DNA of 59,810 nucleotides from JBHHYN01 sp046757565 (GCA_046757565.1 JBHHYN010000005.1:1-59810); one strand, 5' to 3'. Positions 1 through 8,492 are shown, numbered from the stretch's first letter. Notes: a model not told the origin generated them from the letters alone. Numbers and translations: made by a program.

Positions 1-57
1 TAATCAGTTTTTATTCAAAAGTCTTTCTTGTTAACCCACAGATTCTGCTGAAGATCC
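1..57. mobile_element. Truncated end of a second copy of the ISL3-type MITE
   Basis: These 57 bases match 58502-58558, the right part of the complete MITE near the other end of the window, with a single mismatch (position 55 T against G). Bases 33-57, read on the minus strand, are the 25-base terminal inverted repeat (GGATCTTCAGCAGAATC...GTGGGTT). The element therefore ends at 57 and its body lies to the left, outside the window. The 8 bases after it, 58-65 (ACGCATTT), would be one copy of its target duplication; the partner is not visible. It could equally be the end of a full-length insertion sequence that shares this terminus. Bases 58-194 hold no gene. Confidence 0.75.
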
Positions 58-194
58 ACGCATTTCAGCAACGGGACAACTCCCCGTAGACGATCAAACG
101 GAATAAGAGCAACGCTCCCGTTTGGGAATCCTATTGCTAACGACCTCGCGACGCGACCGCGGCGAATAATTTTACAGCATTGAGACTTTGGTAA

Positions 195-1607
195 TTATAT
201 ATCGAAATAGAGGTAAAACTCCCAGGGATGCGGACGCAGATTGACTTCATCAATCTCATTGGTCCGTTTATAGTCAATCCATGTTTCCAGCAAATCTTCA
301 GTAAACACGCCCCCTTTCAACAGAAACTTATGATCTGCCTCAAGTGCGTCGAGGGCTGCATCAAGGGAAGCGGGTACAGTCTTTATCTTTTTACGGATAC
401 TGGCCGGCAGATCATACATATTCTTGTCAATGGGCTCACCCGGATCAATCTTGTTCTCGATACCGTCCAGACCCGCCATGAGCATAGCGGAGAAAGCAAG
501 ATACGGATTACAGGATGGATCCGGAGGTCTGAATTCTACCCGCTTTGCCTGGGGGCTCTCGTTATACATGGGTATCCTGCAGGCCGCACTGCGGTTCCGC
601 TGGGAATAGGCCAGATTGACCGGCGCCTCGAACCCCGGCACGAGCCGCTTATAGGAATTGGTACTGGGGGCAGCGAAGGCCATTAGAGCCGGTGCATGTT
701 TCAGCAAACCGCCGATATAGTACTGGCAGACCTTCGATGTCAACGCATAGCCTGATTTTGCAAAGAAAATATTCTTGCCGTTTTTCGAGAGACTTTGATG
801 CACATGCATACCCGTACCGTTATCGTTAAAAACAGGTTTGGGCATAAACGTAGCGACTTTCCCGTATTTGCGCGCCGTGTTTTTTACCATATATTTATAC
901 ACCATCAGACTATCCGCCATCTTCACGAGTGGTGCGTAGCGCATATCGATCTCACATTGACCGGCAGTTGCCACCTCATGATGGTGGACCTCAACGGGAA
1001 TACCTGTGGCCGCTATATTCAAGACCATCTCAGAGCGAATATCCTGCAGGGTATCGTGTGGCGGCACCGGAAAGTAACCCTCCTTGTGCCGCGGTTTATA
1101 GGCAAGATTGGGGTTTTCCTCCTTGCCGGAATTCCAGATCGCTTCAACCGAATCCACCGAATAGAAGCCACCGCTGGAATCCTGGGCAAAACGCACGTCA
1201 TCAAAGACGAAAAATTCGGGTTCCGGTCCGAAATAGGCCGTATCGGCGATACCTGTCGATTTCAGATAGATATCGGCCTTTTTAGCAATTTGCCTGGGAC
1301 TGCGTGAATAGGGCATAAGGCCGGGTTCCAGGACATCACAGGTAACACTGAGGGTTGGAATTTTGCAAAACGGATCAACGAATGCAGTATCTACATCCGG
1401 GAGTAATACCATATCGGATTCCTGGATCTCCTGAAAACCCCGAATTGAAGAACCATCGAAACCGATACCATCATCAAATAAACCCTTATTGACCTCATCC
1501 GTAGTTGTTGAAAAGTGCTGCCATAAACCCGGCATGTCGGTAAATTTGTAATCGATGATATTGATGTTATGACGTTTTATGAGTTCCTTAAGTTTGGAAA
1601 GAGACAT
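195..1607 (-). CDS. glnA: Glutamine synthetase type I
   Basis: ATP-dependent condensation of glutamate and ammonia to glutamine, the central ammonium-assimilation enzyme, a cytoplasmic dodecamer. The 470-residue length is that of the GSI-beta class. Visible motifs: the Asp-50-type loop (DGSSIRGF, about 51-58), metal-ligand glutamates in GPEPEFF (127-133), the ATP-binding stretch KPVFNDNGTGMH (257-268), the glutamate-binding region NRSAACRIP (338-346), and the adenylylation tyrosine Y398 in NMYDLP, so GlnE-type covalent control is expected. The start is fixed by a strong ribosome binding site, AGGAGGT, just upstream (1611-1618). Transcription probably depends on sigma-54 and NtrC (see 1787-1911). 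No ntrBC genes follow. The next gene downstream on this strand lies outside the window. Confidence 0.98.
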   Translation of the reverse strand: MSLSKLKELIKRHNINIIDYKFTDMPGLWQHFSTTTDEVNKGLFDDGIGFDGSSIRGFQEIQESDMVLLPDVDTAFVDPFCKIPTLSVTCDVLEPGLMPYSRSPRQIAKKADIYLKSTGIADTAYFGPEPEFFVFDDVRFAQDSSGGFYSVDSVEAIWNSGKEENPNLAYKPRHKEGYFPVPPHDTLQDIRSEMVLNIAATGIPVEVHHHEVATAGQCEIDMRYAPLVKMADSLMVYKYMVKNTARKYGKVATFMPKPVFNDNGTGMHVHQSLSKNGKNIFFAKSGYALTSKVCQYYIGGLLKHAPALMAFAAPSTNSYKRLVPGFEAPVNLAYSQRNRSAACRIPMYNESPQAKRVEFRPPDPSCNPYLAFSAMLMAGLDGIENKIDPGEPIDKNMYDLPASIRKKIKTVPASLDAALDALEADHKFLLKGGVFTEDLLETWIDYKRTNEIDEVNLRPHPWEFYLYFDI

Positions 1608-1786
1608 GGTTACCTCCTCATTATTAGTTAATTAGTGACTTTCTACAGAACAAATTCAAGTAAGGGCCATGTTGATAACCGGTTCGCCAGGTGAATGCTA
1701 AAAAATGATGACACCCCATAGTAGCCATGCCCTGGGCAATAACGGGACAGGTGCCTGTTACCGAAATTTTTCATTTTTTTCACCAG

Positions 1787-1802
1787 TGCAGATTATGTGC
1801 CA
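1787..1802 (-). promoter_or_regulatory. Sigma-54 promoter of glnA
   Basis: On the minus strand this reads TGGCACATAATCTGCA. It keeps the -24 GG and -12 GC elements exactly 10 bases apart, the hallmark of RpoN promoters (consensus TGGCAC-N5-TTGCA). Transcription would begin near 1776, leaving a leader of about 170 bases before the glnA start at 1607. Two NtrC-like palindromes lie upstream at enhancer distance, which strongly supports the call. Confidence 0.85.
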
Positions 1803-1864
1803 TAACCCGGATCCGGGAAATGCCATGGATATCAATAAAATAAGGTTATGTACCCCCTGCCAAT

Positions 1865-1881
1865 TGCACTATTGTTGTGCG
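1865..1881 (-). promoter_or_regulatory. NtrC-like enhancer site, promoter-proximal
   Basis: The plus strand reads TGCACTATTGTTGTGCG, an imperfect palindrome with TGCAC/GTGC(G) arms, close to the NtrC consensus of TGCAC half-sites. Its centre is about 97 bases upstream of the predicted sigma-54 start and about 30 bases (three helical turns) from the second site. This is the same geometry as the paired NtrC sites upstream of enterobacterial glnAp2. Confidence 0.75.
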
Positions 1882-1894
1882 ATAACAGATATCT

Positions 1895-1911
1895 TGCACT
1901 ATATTAGTGCA
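1895..1911 (-). promoter_or_regulatory. NtrC-like enhancer site, distal
   Basis: TGCACTATATTAGTGCA is a palindrome at 14 of 17 positions and nearly identical to the strong NtrC site GCACTATATTGGTGC known from enterobacterial glnA. Its centre is about 127 bases upstream of the predicted transcription start. With the proximal site it would hold two NtrC dimers on one face of the DNA. Confidence 0.8.
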
Positions 1912-1945
1912 TTTTATTACTCAGTATATTTTGAATCATCAACAT

Positions 1946-1969
1946 CCCCACAGCAAGCTGACGGGATAT
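1946..1969. repeat. Dispersed 24-base repeat with AGCAAGCTGACGGG core
   Basis: CCCCACAGCAAGCTGACGGG followed by ATAT matches 14880-14903 at 22 of 24 positions. The CCCC...GGG ends can pair across an AGCAAGCTGA core, so this is a small hairpin repeat. It sits just upstream of the NtrC sites of glnA. The rest of 1970-2116 holds nothing I recognise. Confidence 0.55.
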
Positions 1970-2116
1970 CGGGTTTCCACGGAGGCACAGCGTTAATTAT
2001 CTTTCATTAACAACCGCCGTGTCTAATCCTAACTCCATTCACGGCACGGTTACTACCCCACCATCCCTGTGTTCACGACTCCGGTCCATCCATTACCGGG
2101 TCCCCGGTCCGGTGTT

Positions 2117-3364
2117 TCAGGGCAACATGGTTTCCCCGGTCATTAAAGACCTCATCGTTTGCCGGCGCCGTATTTCAAAGGCCCTGTCGCCATCGATCAT
2201 GATCTCGGCCACCCTGGGCCGGCTATTGTAGTTGGAACTCATACAGAATCCATAGGCCCCGGCGGAACAAACAGCCAGCATGTCCCCTTCACGCAGGGCC
2301 AATTCCCTGTCCAGACCGATAAAATCAGCCGACTCACACACAGGTCCCACAATATCGTAGCGTACCGGCACGGCATCAGAATGCTGCCTGAGCGGCAAGA
2401 TCTCTTGCCAGGCTTCATACAAGGCGGGACGCAACAGATCGTTCATGGCAGCATCGACAACTGCAAAATTCTTACCGCTATTCTCTTTCAGATATTCAAC
2501 GCGGGTCAACAAGATGCCGGCATTACCGGTGATAGACCGGCCGGGCGCCAATAATATCTGCCTGGACCCGTCTGCAAGGACCGCACACAGTGCCCGGACA
2601 AACTCCTGCGGAGAAGGTGGTGTCTCATCATGGTAACGGATACCGAGACCACCGCCGATATCAATATGTTGTAATTCCACACCCCGGGCCCTCAATGCCT
2701 CCATCAAGCCAGTGAGCCGGTCCATGGCATCCAGATAGGGCGCCAGTGTCGTGATCTGGGAGCCGATATGAGAGGCAATGCCCGTAACCCGGATATGCCG
2801 CAGTGACCGCGCCATATCGTAGACATCCATGGCTTCCTCACAGGGGATACCGAATTTATTCTCCTTCAGTCCGGTGGCGATATAGTGATGGGTCTTTGCA
2901 TCCACGTCCGGATTGACGCGAAGCGCCACAGGTGCAATGCTGTTCACTCCGGCAGCGACCTCATGCAACCTTAGCAGCTCCGATCTTGATTCGATATTAA
3001 AACATTTAATCCCGGCCTGTAGTGCACGAGCTATCTCTGCGCGGCTTTTACCTACTCCGGAAAAAACAATTTGAGAAGTCTCGGCGCCCGCTTTCAGCGC
3101 CCGTTCAAGTTCGCCGGCAGAGACGATATCGAAACCTGATCCGAGCCGGGCAAGGATGTTCAACACAGCAAGATTGCTGTTAGCCTTCACCGCATAACAG
3201 ATCAGATGTGGCCGCCCGGCGAAGGCCAGATCGTATGCCTGCCACTGTTGTTCGATGGCGGCACGGGAATAGACGTAACACGGCGTACCAAAGCGCTCGG
3301 CTATATCGGCCAAAGATACATCTTCGGCGGCAAGTTGGCCGTTCACATAGCCAAAGTGTTGCAT
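2117..3364 (-). CDS. lysA: Diaminopimelate decarboxylase
   Basis: PLP-dependent decarboxylation of meso-diaminopimelate to lysine, the last step of lysine synthesis; fold type III (alanine-racemase-like) enzyme in the cytoplasm. The 415 residues match the family length. Visible: the PLP lysine K60 in CYAVKANSN, the HIGSQ motif around 200, the glycine loop GGGLGIRY around 240, and the CESADF active-site motif contributed to the partner subunit near 345, followed by GAYGFCMSSNYNSRP. The gene lies 5 bases behind the small lipoprotein gene lptM, the usual pairing in Gammaproteobacteria. Unlike in many relatives, dapF does not follow; glnA does, with its own promoter. Confidence 0.97.
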   Translation of the reverse strand: MQHFGYVNGQLAAEDVSLADIAERFGTPCYVYSRAAIEQQWQAYDLAFAGRPHLICYAVKANSNLAVLNILARLGSGFDIVSAGELERALKAGAETSQIVFSGVGKSRAEIARALQAGIKCFNIESRSELLRLHEVAAGVNSIAPVALRVNPDVDAKTHHYIATGLKENKFGIPCEEAMDVYDMARSLRHIRVTGIASHIGSQITTLAPYLDAMDRLTGLMEALRARGVELQHIDIGGGLGIRYHDETPPSPQEFVRALCAVLADGSRQILLAPGRSITGNAGILLTRVEYLKENSGKNFAVVDAAMNDLLRPALYEAWQEILPLRQHSDAVPVRYDIVGPVCESADFIGLDRELALREGDMLAVCSAGAYGFCMSSNYNSRPRVAEIMIDGDRAFEIRRRQTMRSLMTGETMLP

Positions 3365-3369
3365 GGTGG

Positions 3370-3516
3370 TTAGCCGGGAAGAAGAGATTTGCTTGATGTA
3401 AGCTGTTTGTTATCCGGTAAATAGAGATCGCCCTTTTGACCGCAAGCAGGCAGTAATAACACAAATAAAAGCAATATCATTACCTGTTTCTGGCGCAAAA
3501 TAAGACGCGGGCTCAT
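3370..3516 (-). CDS. lptM: LPS-assembly lipoprotein LptM (YifL family)
   Basis: A 48-residue lipoprotein. The N-terminus is basic (MSPRLILRQKQ), then a hydrophobic stretch, then the lipobox LPAC with the lipidated cysteine at C25, and directly after it GQKGDLYLP, the diagnostic motif of the YifL/LptM family (usually CGxKGPLYxP). LptM is known from E. coli to help LptD reach its native disulfide state, so this is probably an outer-membrane lipoprotein acting in LPS-transporter assembly. The ATG at 3516 has an AGGAAA ribosome binding site about 8 bases upstream. Its place immediately before lysA is the conserved one, which supports the call despite the small size. Confidence 0.88.
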   Translation of the reverse strand: MSPRLILRQKQVMILLLFVLLLPACGQKGDLYLPDNKQLTSSKSLLPG

Positions 3517-3915
3517 GCTTTATTTCCTGCTATTTTCTGATAAAACACTATTGTATATAAAATAAAACAAAATCGCTTATTCATTTTCGTCATCAATCTT
3601 CAATCAAACCTCCTGATTGGGTTAGCCTGCATATTGCGCCAGGGCGCTATGATAATCAGCGAATAGCTTACCTGATAATGGTTTTAACGATTTTGTCTCG
3701 TACACAGTTTGTCCCGGACGCTGCTAATCGCGCCCTCGCTTGTTCTGGTCCCGCAAAACGCACATACTCCCTCAACCATATGAATAACTATGCTTTCGGT
3801 CGTGAGCATGTTTTGCCGGGACCGGCCCGTCTTTCGCGAGGCGTGGCACAGGGATGTGCCGTTTACAGAGCGAAGGATGCATCTTCGCGATTCCTTGGTG
3901 CAATATACGGGCTAG
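3517..3915. other. Gene-free region with several palindromes
   Basis: No convincing coding sequence. It contains an inverted repeat, GGTCCCGCAAAAC at 3747-3759 against GTTTTGCCGGGACC at 3810-3823 (one inserted base), spaced by about 50 bases. It also has a perfect hairpin GGCACA-GGGA-TGTGCC at 3845-3860 and a near-palindrome GCGAAGGATGCATCTTCGC around 3873-3891. These look like degenerate dispersed repeats between two unrelated minus-strand genes. The lptM promoter must lie at the low-coordinate end. Confidence 0.55.
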
Positions 3916-5178
3916 TTATTTGTGCTGCCTGCGGCGTGCCATGCCTCCCCGTTTTTTGCTTGCAGGCCGCGATGTTTTTCGTCTGGGCCGTACCGGGGCG
4001 GACGGCGTGACGAACAAATCAGGGGTGATAGACGCCGTTGGTATCTTATGCCCGATGTACTCCTCAATTTCATGCAGTGAGTAGACGAATTCATCACAGA
4101 TCAGACTCAGTGCATGGCCGCTGGCACCTGCCCTGGCTGTGCGCCCTATCCTATGCACATAATCTTCAGGATTTTGGGGCATGTCGAAGTTCACTACATG
4201 ACTGATGTCCGGGATATGCAGGCCACGCGAAGCGAGGTCGGTTGCTACGAGAATAGGGATATCACCGTTTAAAAACCCCTGGGAAATGCGTTGACGTCTG
4301 CTTTGCGGGACATCACCCGACAACACTCCTGCATGATAGCCGTTACTCTCAAGATAGCCCCATACCGATTCTGCGGTTCTCTTTGTGTTGACAAAAACAA
4401 GAGTGCGTTGTGGCTTGATGCGCTTCAGCAATCCCAGGAGCAGAGCTATCTTTTCATCACTGGAAACATGGTATCCAAGCTGTTTGACCCTGTCGGCCGT
4501 TATCTGCTCCGGTCTGATCCTGATGACCTTTGGATTATTCATATGTTCGTAGGCCAATTCAGTAACCCGCCAGCTTAAGGTAGCTGAAAACAACATATTC
4601 AGACGTTTCTCCGGCTTTGGCATACGCCGCAGCAGATAACGCACATCTCGGATAAAGCCAAGATCGAACATGCGATCCGCTTCGTCAAGCACCATGATCC
4701 TGATATCTTTCAGCCGAAAGACCTTTTGTTTGTGATAATCGATCAATCTCCCCGGCGTCCCAATCAGGATATCCACACCCTGCTCGAGCAAGTCCCGCTG
4801 CTTCGCGTAATCTACCCCGCCATAAACCAACCCGAGTCTGAATCCGGTATATTGGTTCAACTGCCGGGCGTCATTATGGATTTGTATGGCAAGCTCACGC
4901 GTTGGCGAAATGATTAAGGCGCGTAATTGAACGTTTTTATTGTTTTCCTGTTTCCGCTGCCAGAGCAGGTGATGCATGGTAGCCAGAAGATAGGCTGCGG
5001 TTTTCCCTGTTCCGGTCTGCGCCTGACCGGCAATATCTCCGCCGGCCAGCATCACGGGCAGGGTCTCCGCCTGTATCGGGGTACAGTGCGTAAAACCTAC
5101 GGATTCCAGAGCCTTATGCAAATTATGATGCAGGGGTAACGTGCTGAATAGGGCTTCTGCTGTATCAGGGAGTGCCAT
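3916..5178 (-). CDS. rhlB: ATP-dependent RNA helicase RhlB
   Basis: DEAD-box RNA helicase, in E. coli the helicase of the RNA degradosome. Motifs in order: Q-motif region CTPIQ (32-36), motif I AQTGTGKT (53-60), PTREL (92-96), TPGR (141-144), DEAD (165-168), SAT (198-200), VATDLASRGLHIP (311-323) and HRIGRTARAG (342-351). The tail from about 390 is basic and arginine-rich, a likely RNA-binding or RNase E contact segment. Length (420) equals that of E. coli RhlB (421). Divergent pairing with trxA-rho is the same as in enterobacteria and favours RhlB over other DEAD-box paralogues. The 286-base divergent gap to trxA (5179-5464) holds no other gene. Confidence 0.93.
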   Translation of the reverse strand: MALPDTAEALFSTLPLHHNLHKALESVGFTHCTPIQAETLPVMLAGGDIAGQAQTGTGKTAAYLLATMHHLLWQRKQENNKNVQLRALIISPTRELAIQIHNDARQLNQYTGFRLGLVYGGVDYAKQRDLLEQGVDILIGTPGRLIDYHKQKVFRLKDIRIMVLDEADRMFDLGFIRDVRYLLRRMPKPEKRLNMLFSATLSWRVTELAYEHMNNPKVIRIRPEQITADRVKQLGYHVSSDEKIALLLGLLKRIKPQRTLVFVNTKRTAESVWGYLESNGYHAGVLSGDVPQSRRQRISQGFLNGDIPILVATDLASRGLHIPDISHVVNFDMPQNPEDYVHRIGRTARAGASGHALSLICDEFVYSLHEIEEYIGHKIPTASITPDLFVTPSAPVRPRRKTSRPASKKRGGMARRRQHK

Positions 5179-5464
5179 TAGTTTTCCCGTTTTATTATTT
5201 TAAGGAAACCCCGATTAAATCATCCATGTTTGAATCGGAGGCGGGAAATGAAAACGTATCTGTAGCAAGCCCTGTTGGAGCACGGTTTCCATTTCCATCA
5301 GAATTTCAATCACTTATTGTTCCTTAACCCCGGCATTAACGCCCTGTAAGGCTGGAATATTCGATTAACCAGGGATCCATTAATGTTCTGCCCGGCTTGC
5401 ATTCAAAAGATAATTCCGATGAAATGACGATTCTATACTCCATGATTGAGGTGAAGAAGCTACA

Positions 5465-5791
5465 ATGAATGACAATATTATCCATGTTACCGACTCAACA
5501 TTCGAAGATGAAGTATTAAGTTCCGACACACCCGTTATCGTCGATTACTGGGCTGAATGGTGCGGACCATGCAGAATGGTTGCTCCAATCCTGGATGAAG
5601 TAGCCGAAGAATATAACGGTAAACTTACCATCGCCAAAATCAATATCGATGAAAATCAGGAGACGCCTCAAAAATATGCGGTCCGTGGTATACCGACATT
5701 GATGATTTTCAAGAACGGAGAAGTCGCAGGGACCAAGGTCGGGGCCATGTCAAAGTCGCAATTATCAGCATTTATTGACAGTGTGATATAA
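5465..5791 (+). CDS. trxA: Thioredoxin 1
   Basis: Small cytoplasmic dithiol-disulfide oxidoreductase that reduces proteins such as ribonucleotide reductase. The 108 residues carry the classic active site WCGPC at 32-36 and the cis-proline loop RGIPTL near 74-79. A GAGGTG ribosome binding site precedes the ATG. The order rhlB (divergent), trxA, rho is conserved in Gammaproteobacteria. The 159 bases between trxA and rho have no gene and probably correspond to the attenuated rho leader; no clear intrinsic terminator is seen there. Confidence 0.98.
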   Translation: MNDNIIHVTDSTFEDEVLSSDTPVIVDYWAEWCGPCRMVAPILDEVAEEYNGKLTIAKINIDENQETPQKYAVRGIPTLMIFKNGEVAGTKVGAMSKSQLSAFIDSVI

Positions 5792-5950
5792 AAATACTGG
5801 ACGTTTCCACAATGACGTGCTAAGTTCTATATGTAATAACAGCCTGTCTGACTGATTCCCTCATAGCATAATTTAGCAGAATCTATCCACGTTAGCGCGT
5901 CGTGCGCGTGTAATGGTATTAGTTGTAATGCCCAATTAATTCAGGATCCA

Positions 5951-7210
5951 ATGAATCTTACAGAACTAAAACAACAACCCGCATCACAATTAATTGACCT
6001 CTCCGTAACACTCGGTCTTGATGGTCTGGCACGCCATAGAAAACAGGACGTTATCTTTGAAATCCTGAAGGCGCATGCCAAAAAGGGCGAAGATATTTAT
6101 GGTGATGGCGTGCTGGAGATACTCCAGGACGGATTTGGTTTTCTGCGTTCAGCCGACAGTTCCTATCTGGCCGGTCCCGATGACATCTATGTATCACCGA
6201 GCCAGATACGCCGGTTCAACCTCAGGACCGGAGACAATGTTGCCGGAAAAATCCGTCCGCCCAAGGATGGTGAACGGTACTTTGCACTGCTCAAGGTCAA
6301 AGAAGTCAATTTTGAGACCCCGGAGAAATCAAAGCACAAGATCCTGTATGAAAACCTGACACCGCTGTTCGCCCATGATCGGCTTACTCTGGAACTGGGC
6401 AACGGCAGTACCGAGGATCTGACCCCACGCATCATTGATCTGGTTGCTCCCATTGGAAAGGGCCAACGTGGCCTCATCGTGTCGCCGCCGAAAGCCGGTA
6501 AAACCATGATCCTCCAGTCTATTGCGCAATCCATCACGCATAACCATCCCGAGTGCCACTTGACCGTATTGCTCATTGATGAGCGTCCTGAAGAAGTTAC
6601 CGAAATGCAACGTTCAGTCAGGGGCGAAGTGATATCCAGCACCTTCGATGAACCGGCAAGCCGGCATGTCCAGGTTGCGGAAATGGTCATTGAACGGGTG
6701 AAACGATTGGTGGAACACAAAAAAAATGCCGTCATCCTGCTTGACTCAATTACGCGGCTGGCCCGCGCCTACAACACCGTCGTCCCTGCCTCAGGAAAAG
6801 TACTGACCGGTGGGGTTGATGCCAATGCCTTGCAGAGGCCAAAACGCTTCTTTGGGGCCGCACGAAATATTGAGGAAGGAGGCAGTCTGACGATTATCGC
6901 CACAGCACTCATTGATACCGGCTCCCGCATGGATGATGTTATTTACGAAGAGTTCAAGGGTACCGGCAATATGGAACTCCATCTGGATCGCGAGATTTCG
7001 GAGAAGCGGATCTATCCGGCCATAAATATCAACCGGTCCGGGACACGCAAGGAAGAATTACTTACGGAAAAAGATGAACTACAGAAGATGTGGATCCTGC
7101 GTAAACTCCTGCACCCCATGGAACCCATCGGGGCAATGGAGTTCCTGCTGGAACGGCTCAAGGCAACAAAAAACAATTCGGAATTCTTTGATGCAATGAA
7201 GCGTCAGTGA
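5951..7210 (+). CDS. rho: Transcription termination factor Rho
   Basis: Hexameric RNA-dependent ATPase that terminates transcription. The 419 residues equal the E. coli length. Domains: N-terminal helical and cold-shock-like RNA-binding part (1-130, with the RNP-like GFGFLR at 61-66), then the RecA-like ATPase with P-loop PPKAGKT (179-185), Walker B region LLIDERPEEV near 208-218, and the R-loop/Q-loop part around 275-300. The last 7 bases overlap tail-to-tail with the minus-strand gene at 7204-7860. Confidence 0.98.
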   Translation: MNLTELKQQPASQLIDLSVTLGLDGLARHRKQDVIFEILKAHAKKGEDIYGDGVLEILQDGFGFLRSADSSYLAGPDDIYVSPSQIRRFNLRTGDNVAGKIRPPKDGERYFALLKVKEVNFETPEKSKHKILYENLTPLFAHDRLTLELGNGSTEDLTPRIIDLVAPIGKGQRGLIVSPPKAGKTMILQSIAQSITHNHPECHLTVLLIDERPEEVTEMQRSVRGEVISSTFDEPASRHVQVAEMVIERVKRLVEHKKNAVILLDSITRLARAYNTVVPASGKVLTGGVDANALQRPKRFFGAARNIEEGGSLTIIATALIDTGSRMDDVIYEEFKGTGNMELHLDREISEKRIYPAININRSGTRKEELLTEKDELQKMWILRKLLHPMEPIGAMEFLLERLKATKNNSEFFDAMKRQ

Positions 7211-7860
7211 AGGTAGTTAATACGCCGCAACTTATCATCCAGATTCAAGCGGTAAAAGCGCCGCAATTCCCCCAGTAATACCCGCTCGTTGCCGTTTCTG
7301 AAATAGGATCTGGATTCCAGATACCAGCAATACTTCTCTGCCAGATTATTTGCATCACGATAGCGTTGAAATTCCCGTGCCGATAACTCCCCATGGAAGT
7401 GTATTGACTCAAACAACAAGCGCCTGAGTTGTCCCGGTGCAGGGCGCTTGAATTGCTCTTCCAGGTAACTAACCAGCATGATGAACTTATCAATTTCTGC
7501 CTGCAATTCCATCTCCAGCATGGTCACACTTCGATCATATGATGCATTCCATACGAGATAGAGAAAATGGCTGATCCCCTCCAATGCCAGACAGAAATCG
7601 CTCAGGTTTCCATTATGTAAGTGCAAGGCCGGGTCATCATCATGCAGTGTTTTAATAATTCCGTCGTGCAGATAGAGTGACAGATGAAGTTCTTCCTTGT
7701 ATTGATATACCAACAGCTTCTCTTTTCTATTTTTACACGGCGCGCTGGATTCCAGACTCGCTGCAACGTCCCAATCAGTGATTAGATAATTATTGATATT
7801 ATGCGCTAAATCCAACTCGTAGATATCTTGTAAGCGCTGCTGAAGTTGGGCCAGTGACAT
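7204..7860 (-). CDS. Uncharacterised protein, second gene of a two-gene operon
   Basis: I do not recognise this 218-residue protein. It has no signal peptide, no transmembrane segment and no known catalytic motif. The sequence is rich in Leu, Tyr, Glu and Arg; the middle (about 95-150) looks like long amphipathic helices, and the C-terminal third is strongly basic and aromatic (ESRSYFRNG, ELRRFYRLN). A soluble, mainly helical cytoplasmic protein is likely. It follows the gene at 7869-8492 by 8 bases, so the two are probably co-transcribed. It overlaps the end of rho by 7 bases on the opposite strand. It looks like a genuine gene: codon use resembles its neighbours and the reading frame is undisturbed. 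Confidence 0.75.
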   Translation of the reverse strand: MSLAQLQQRLQDIYELDLAHNINNYLITDWDVAASLESSAPCKNRKEKLLVYQYKEELHLSLYLHDGIIKTLHDDDPALHLHNGNLSDFCLALEGISHFLYLVWNASYDRSVTMLEMELQAEIDKFIMLVSYLEEQFKRPAPGQLRRLLFESIHFHGELSAREFQRYRDANNLAEKYCWYLESRSYFRNGNERVLLGELRRFYRLNLDDKLRRINYLH

Positions 7861-7868
7861 AAGTACTA

Positions 7869-8492
7869 CTAATGCGTAAGCCGCCGGGTTTTTACCGGGT
7901 GTATACCCAGCTTTTGTAATCTGCCTGCTGCATGTTTACTGCCGGTACTCACCCAGATTTCATAAAGCCGCATGATATCGCTGCTGTTGTTAAGATTGGC
8001 CTGCTCCGCCACTTCCGCAAGGACATCCACGAATGCAGCAAACCTGCCGGCCAGCTCGACAAATACCCCTTTCAATACGTGGCTTCCCCTTGAGATCCTG
8101 CTGGAATCGGCCAGACAGGCATAAGCAGTGCCGCCCATGGCAATGTAGTAATCCACATCCACCAGGCTGCGGCTGAGACTGTCTGCGAACAGGCCCGAAA
8201 TAAATAATGCCATATCGCCCAACCTTCTCAGAGCATTATCCCTATCAGCGGTGTTACGGGCCTGGACGGCATCAGCATAGAGCAGTGCGAGAGGTTTGAT
8301 CACGGGACCATCGGTTGCCGGCTCATATAAGCGTTCGGCCCGTATAAATGCAGTTAACAAATGGACCAGATAAACGATGGTCTCGTCACAGACCGATAAT
8401 CGCTGGCGGGATAGCGCAGACTGAACTGCGTCTTGAAAAAATTCCCGGGCGTCCAACCGGGTTAGCAGTTGCTCATGACTAAACGGCGTCAT
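7869..8492 (-). CDS. Uncharacterised protein, first gene of a two-gene operon
   Basis: I do not recognise this protein of about 207 residues. It appears all-helical: hydrophobic segments such as VYLVHLLTAFI, ADMALFISGLF-like (around 90-105) and VELAGRFAAFVDVLAEV are amphipathic rather than membrane-spanning. No signal peptide or cofactor motif is seen. A tract DVDYYIAMGGTAYACLA near 112-128 is the most distinctive part and might be a conserved core. The ATG at 8492 is chosen because GAGGTG sits 9 bases upstream; a GTG four codons earlier overlaps that site. It leads the pair with 7204-7860 and diverges from clpB. Confidence 0.75.
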   Translation of the reverse strand: MTPFSHEQLLTRLDAREFFQDAVQSALSRQRLSVCDETIVYLVHLLTAFIRAERLYEPATDGPVIKPLALLYADAVQARNTADRDNALRRLGDMALFISGLFADSLSRSLVDVDYYIAMGGTAYACLADSSRISRGSHVLKGVFVELAGRFAAFVDVLAEVAEQANLNNSSDIMRLYEIWVSTGSKHAAGRLQKLGIHPVKTRRLTH

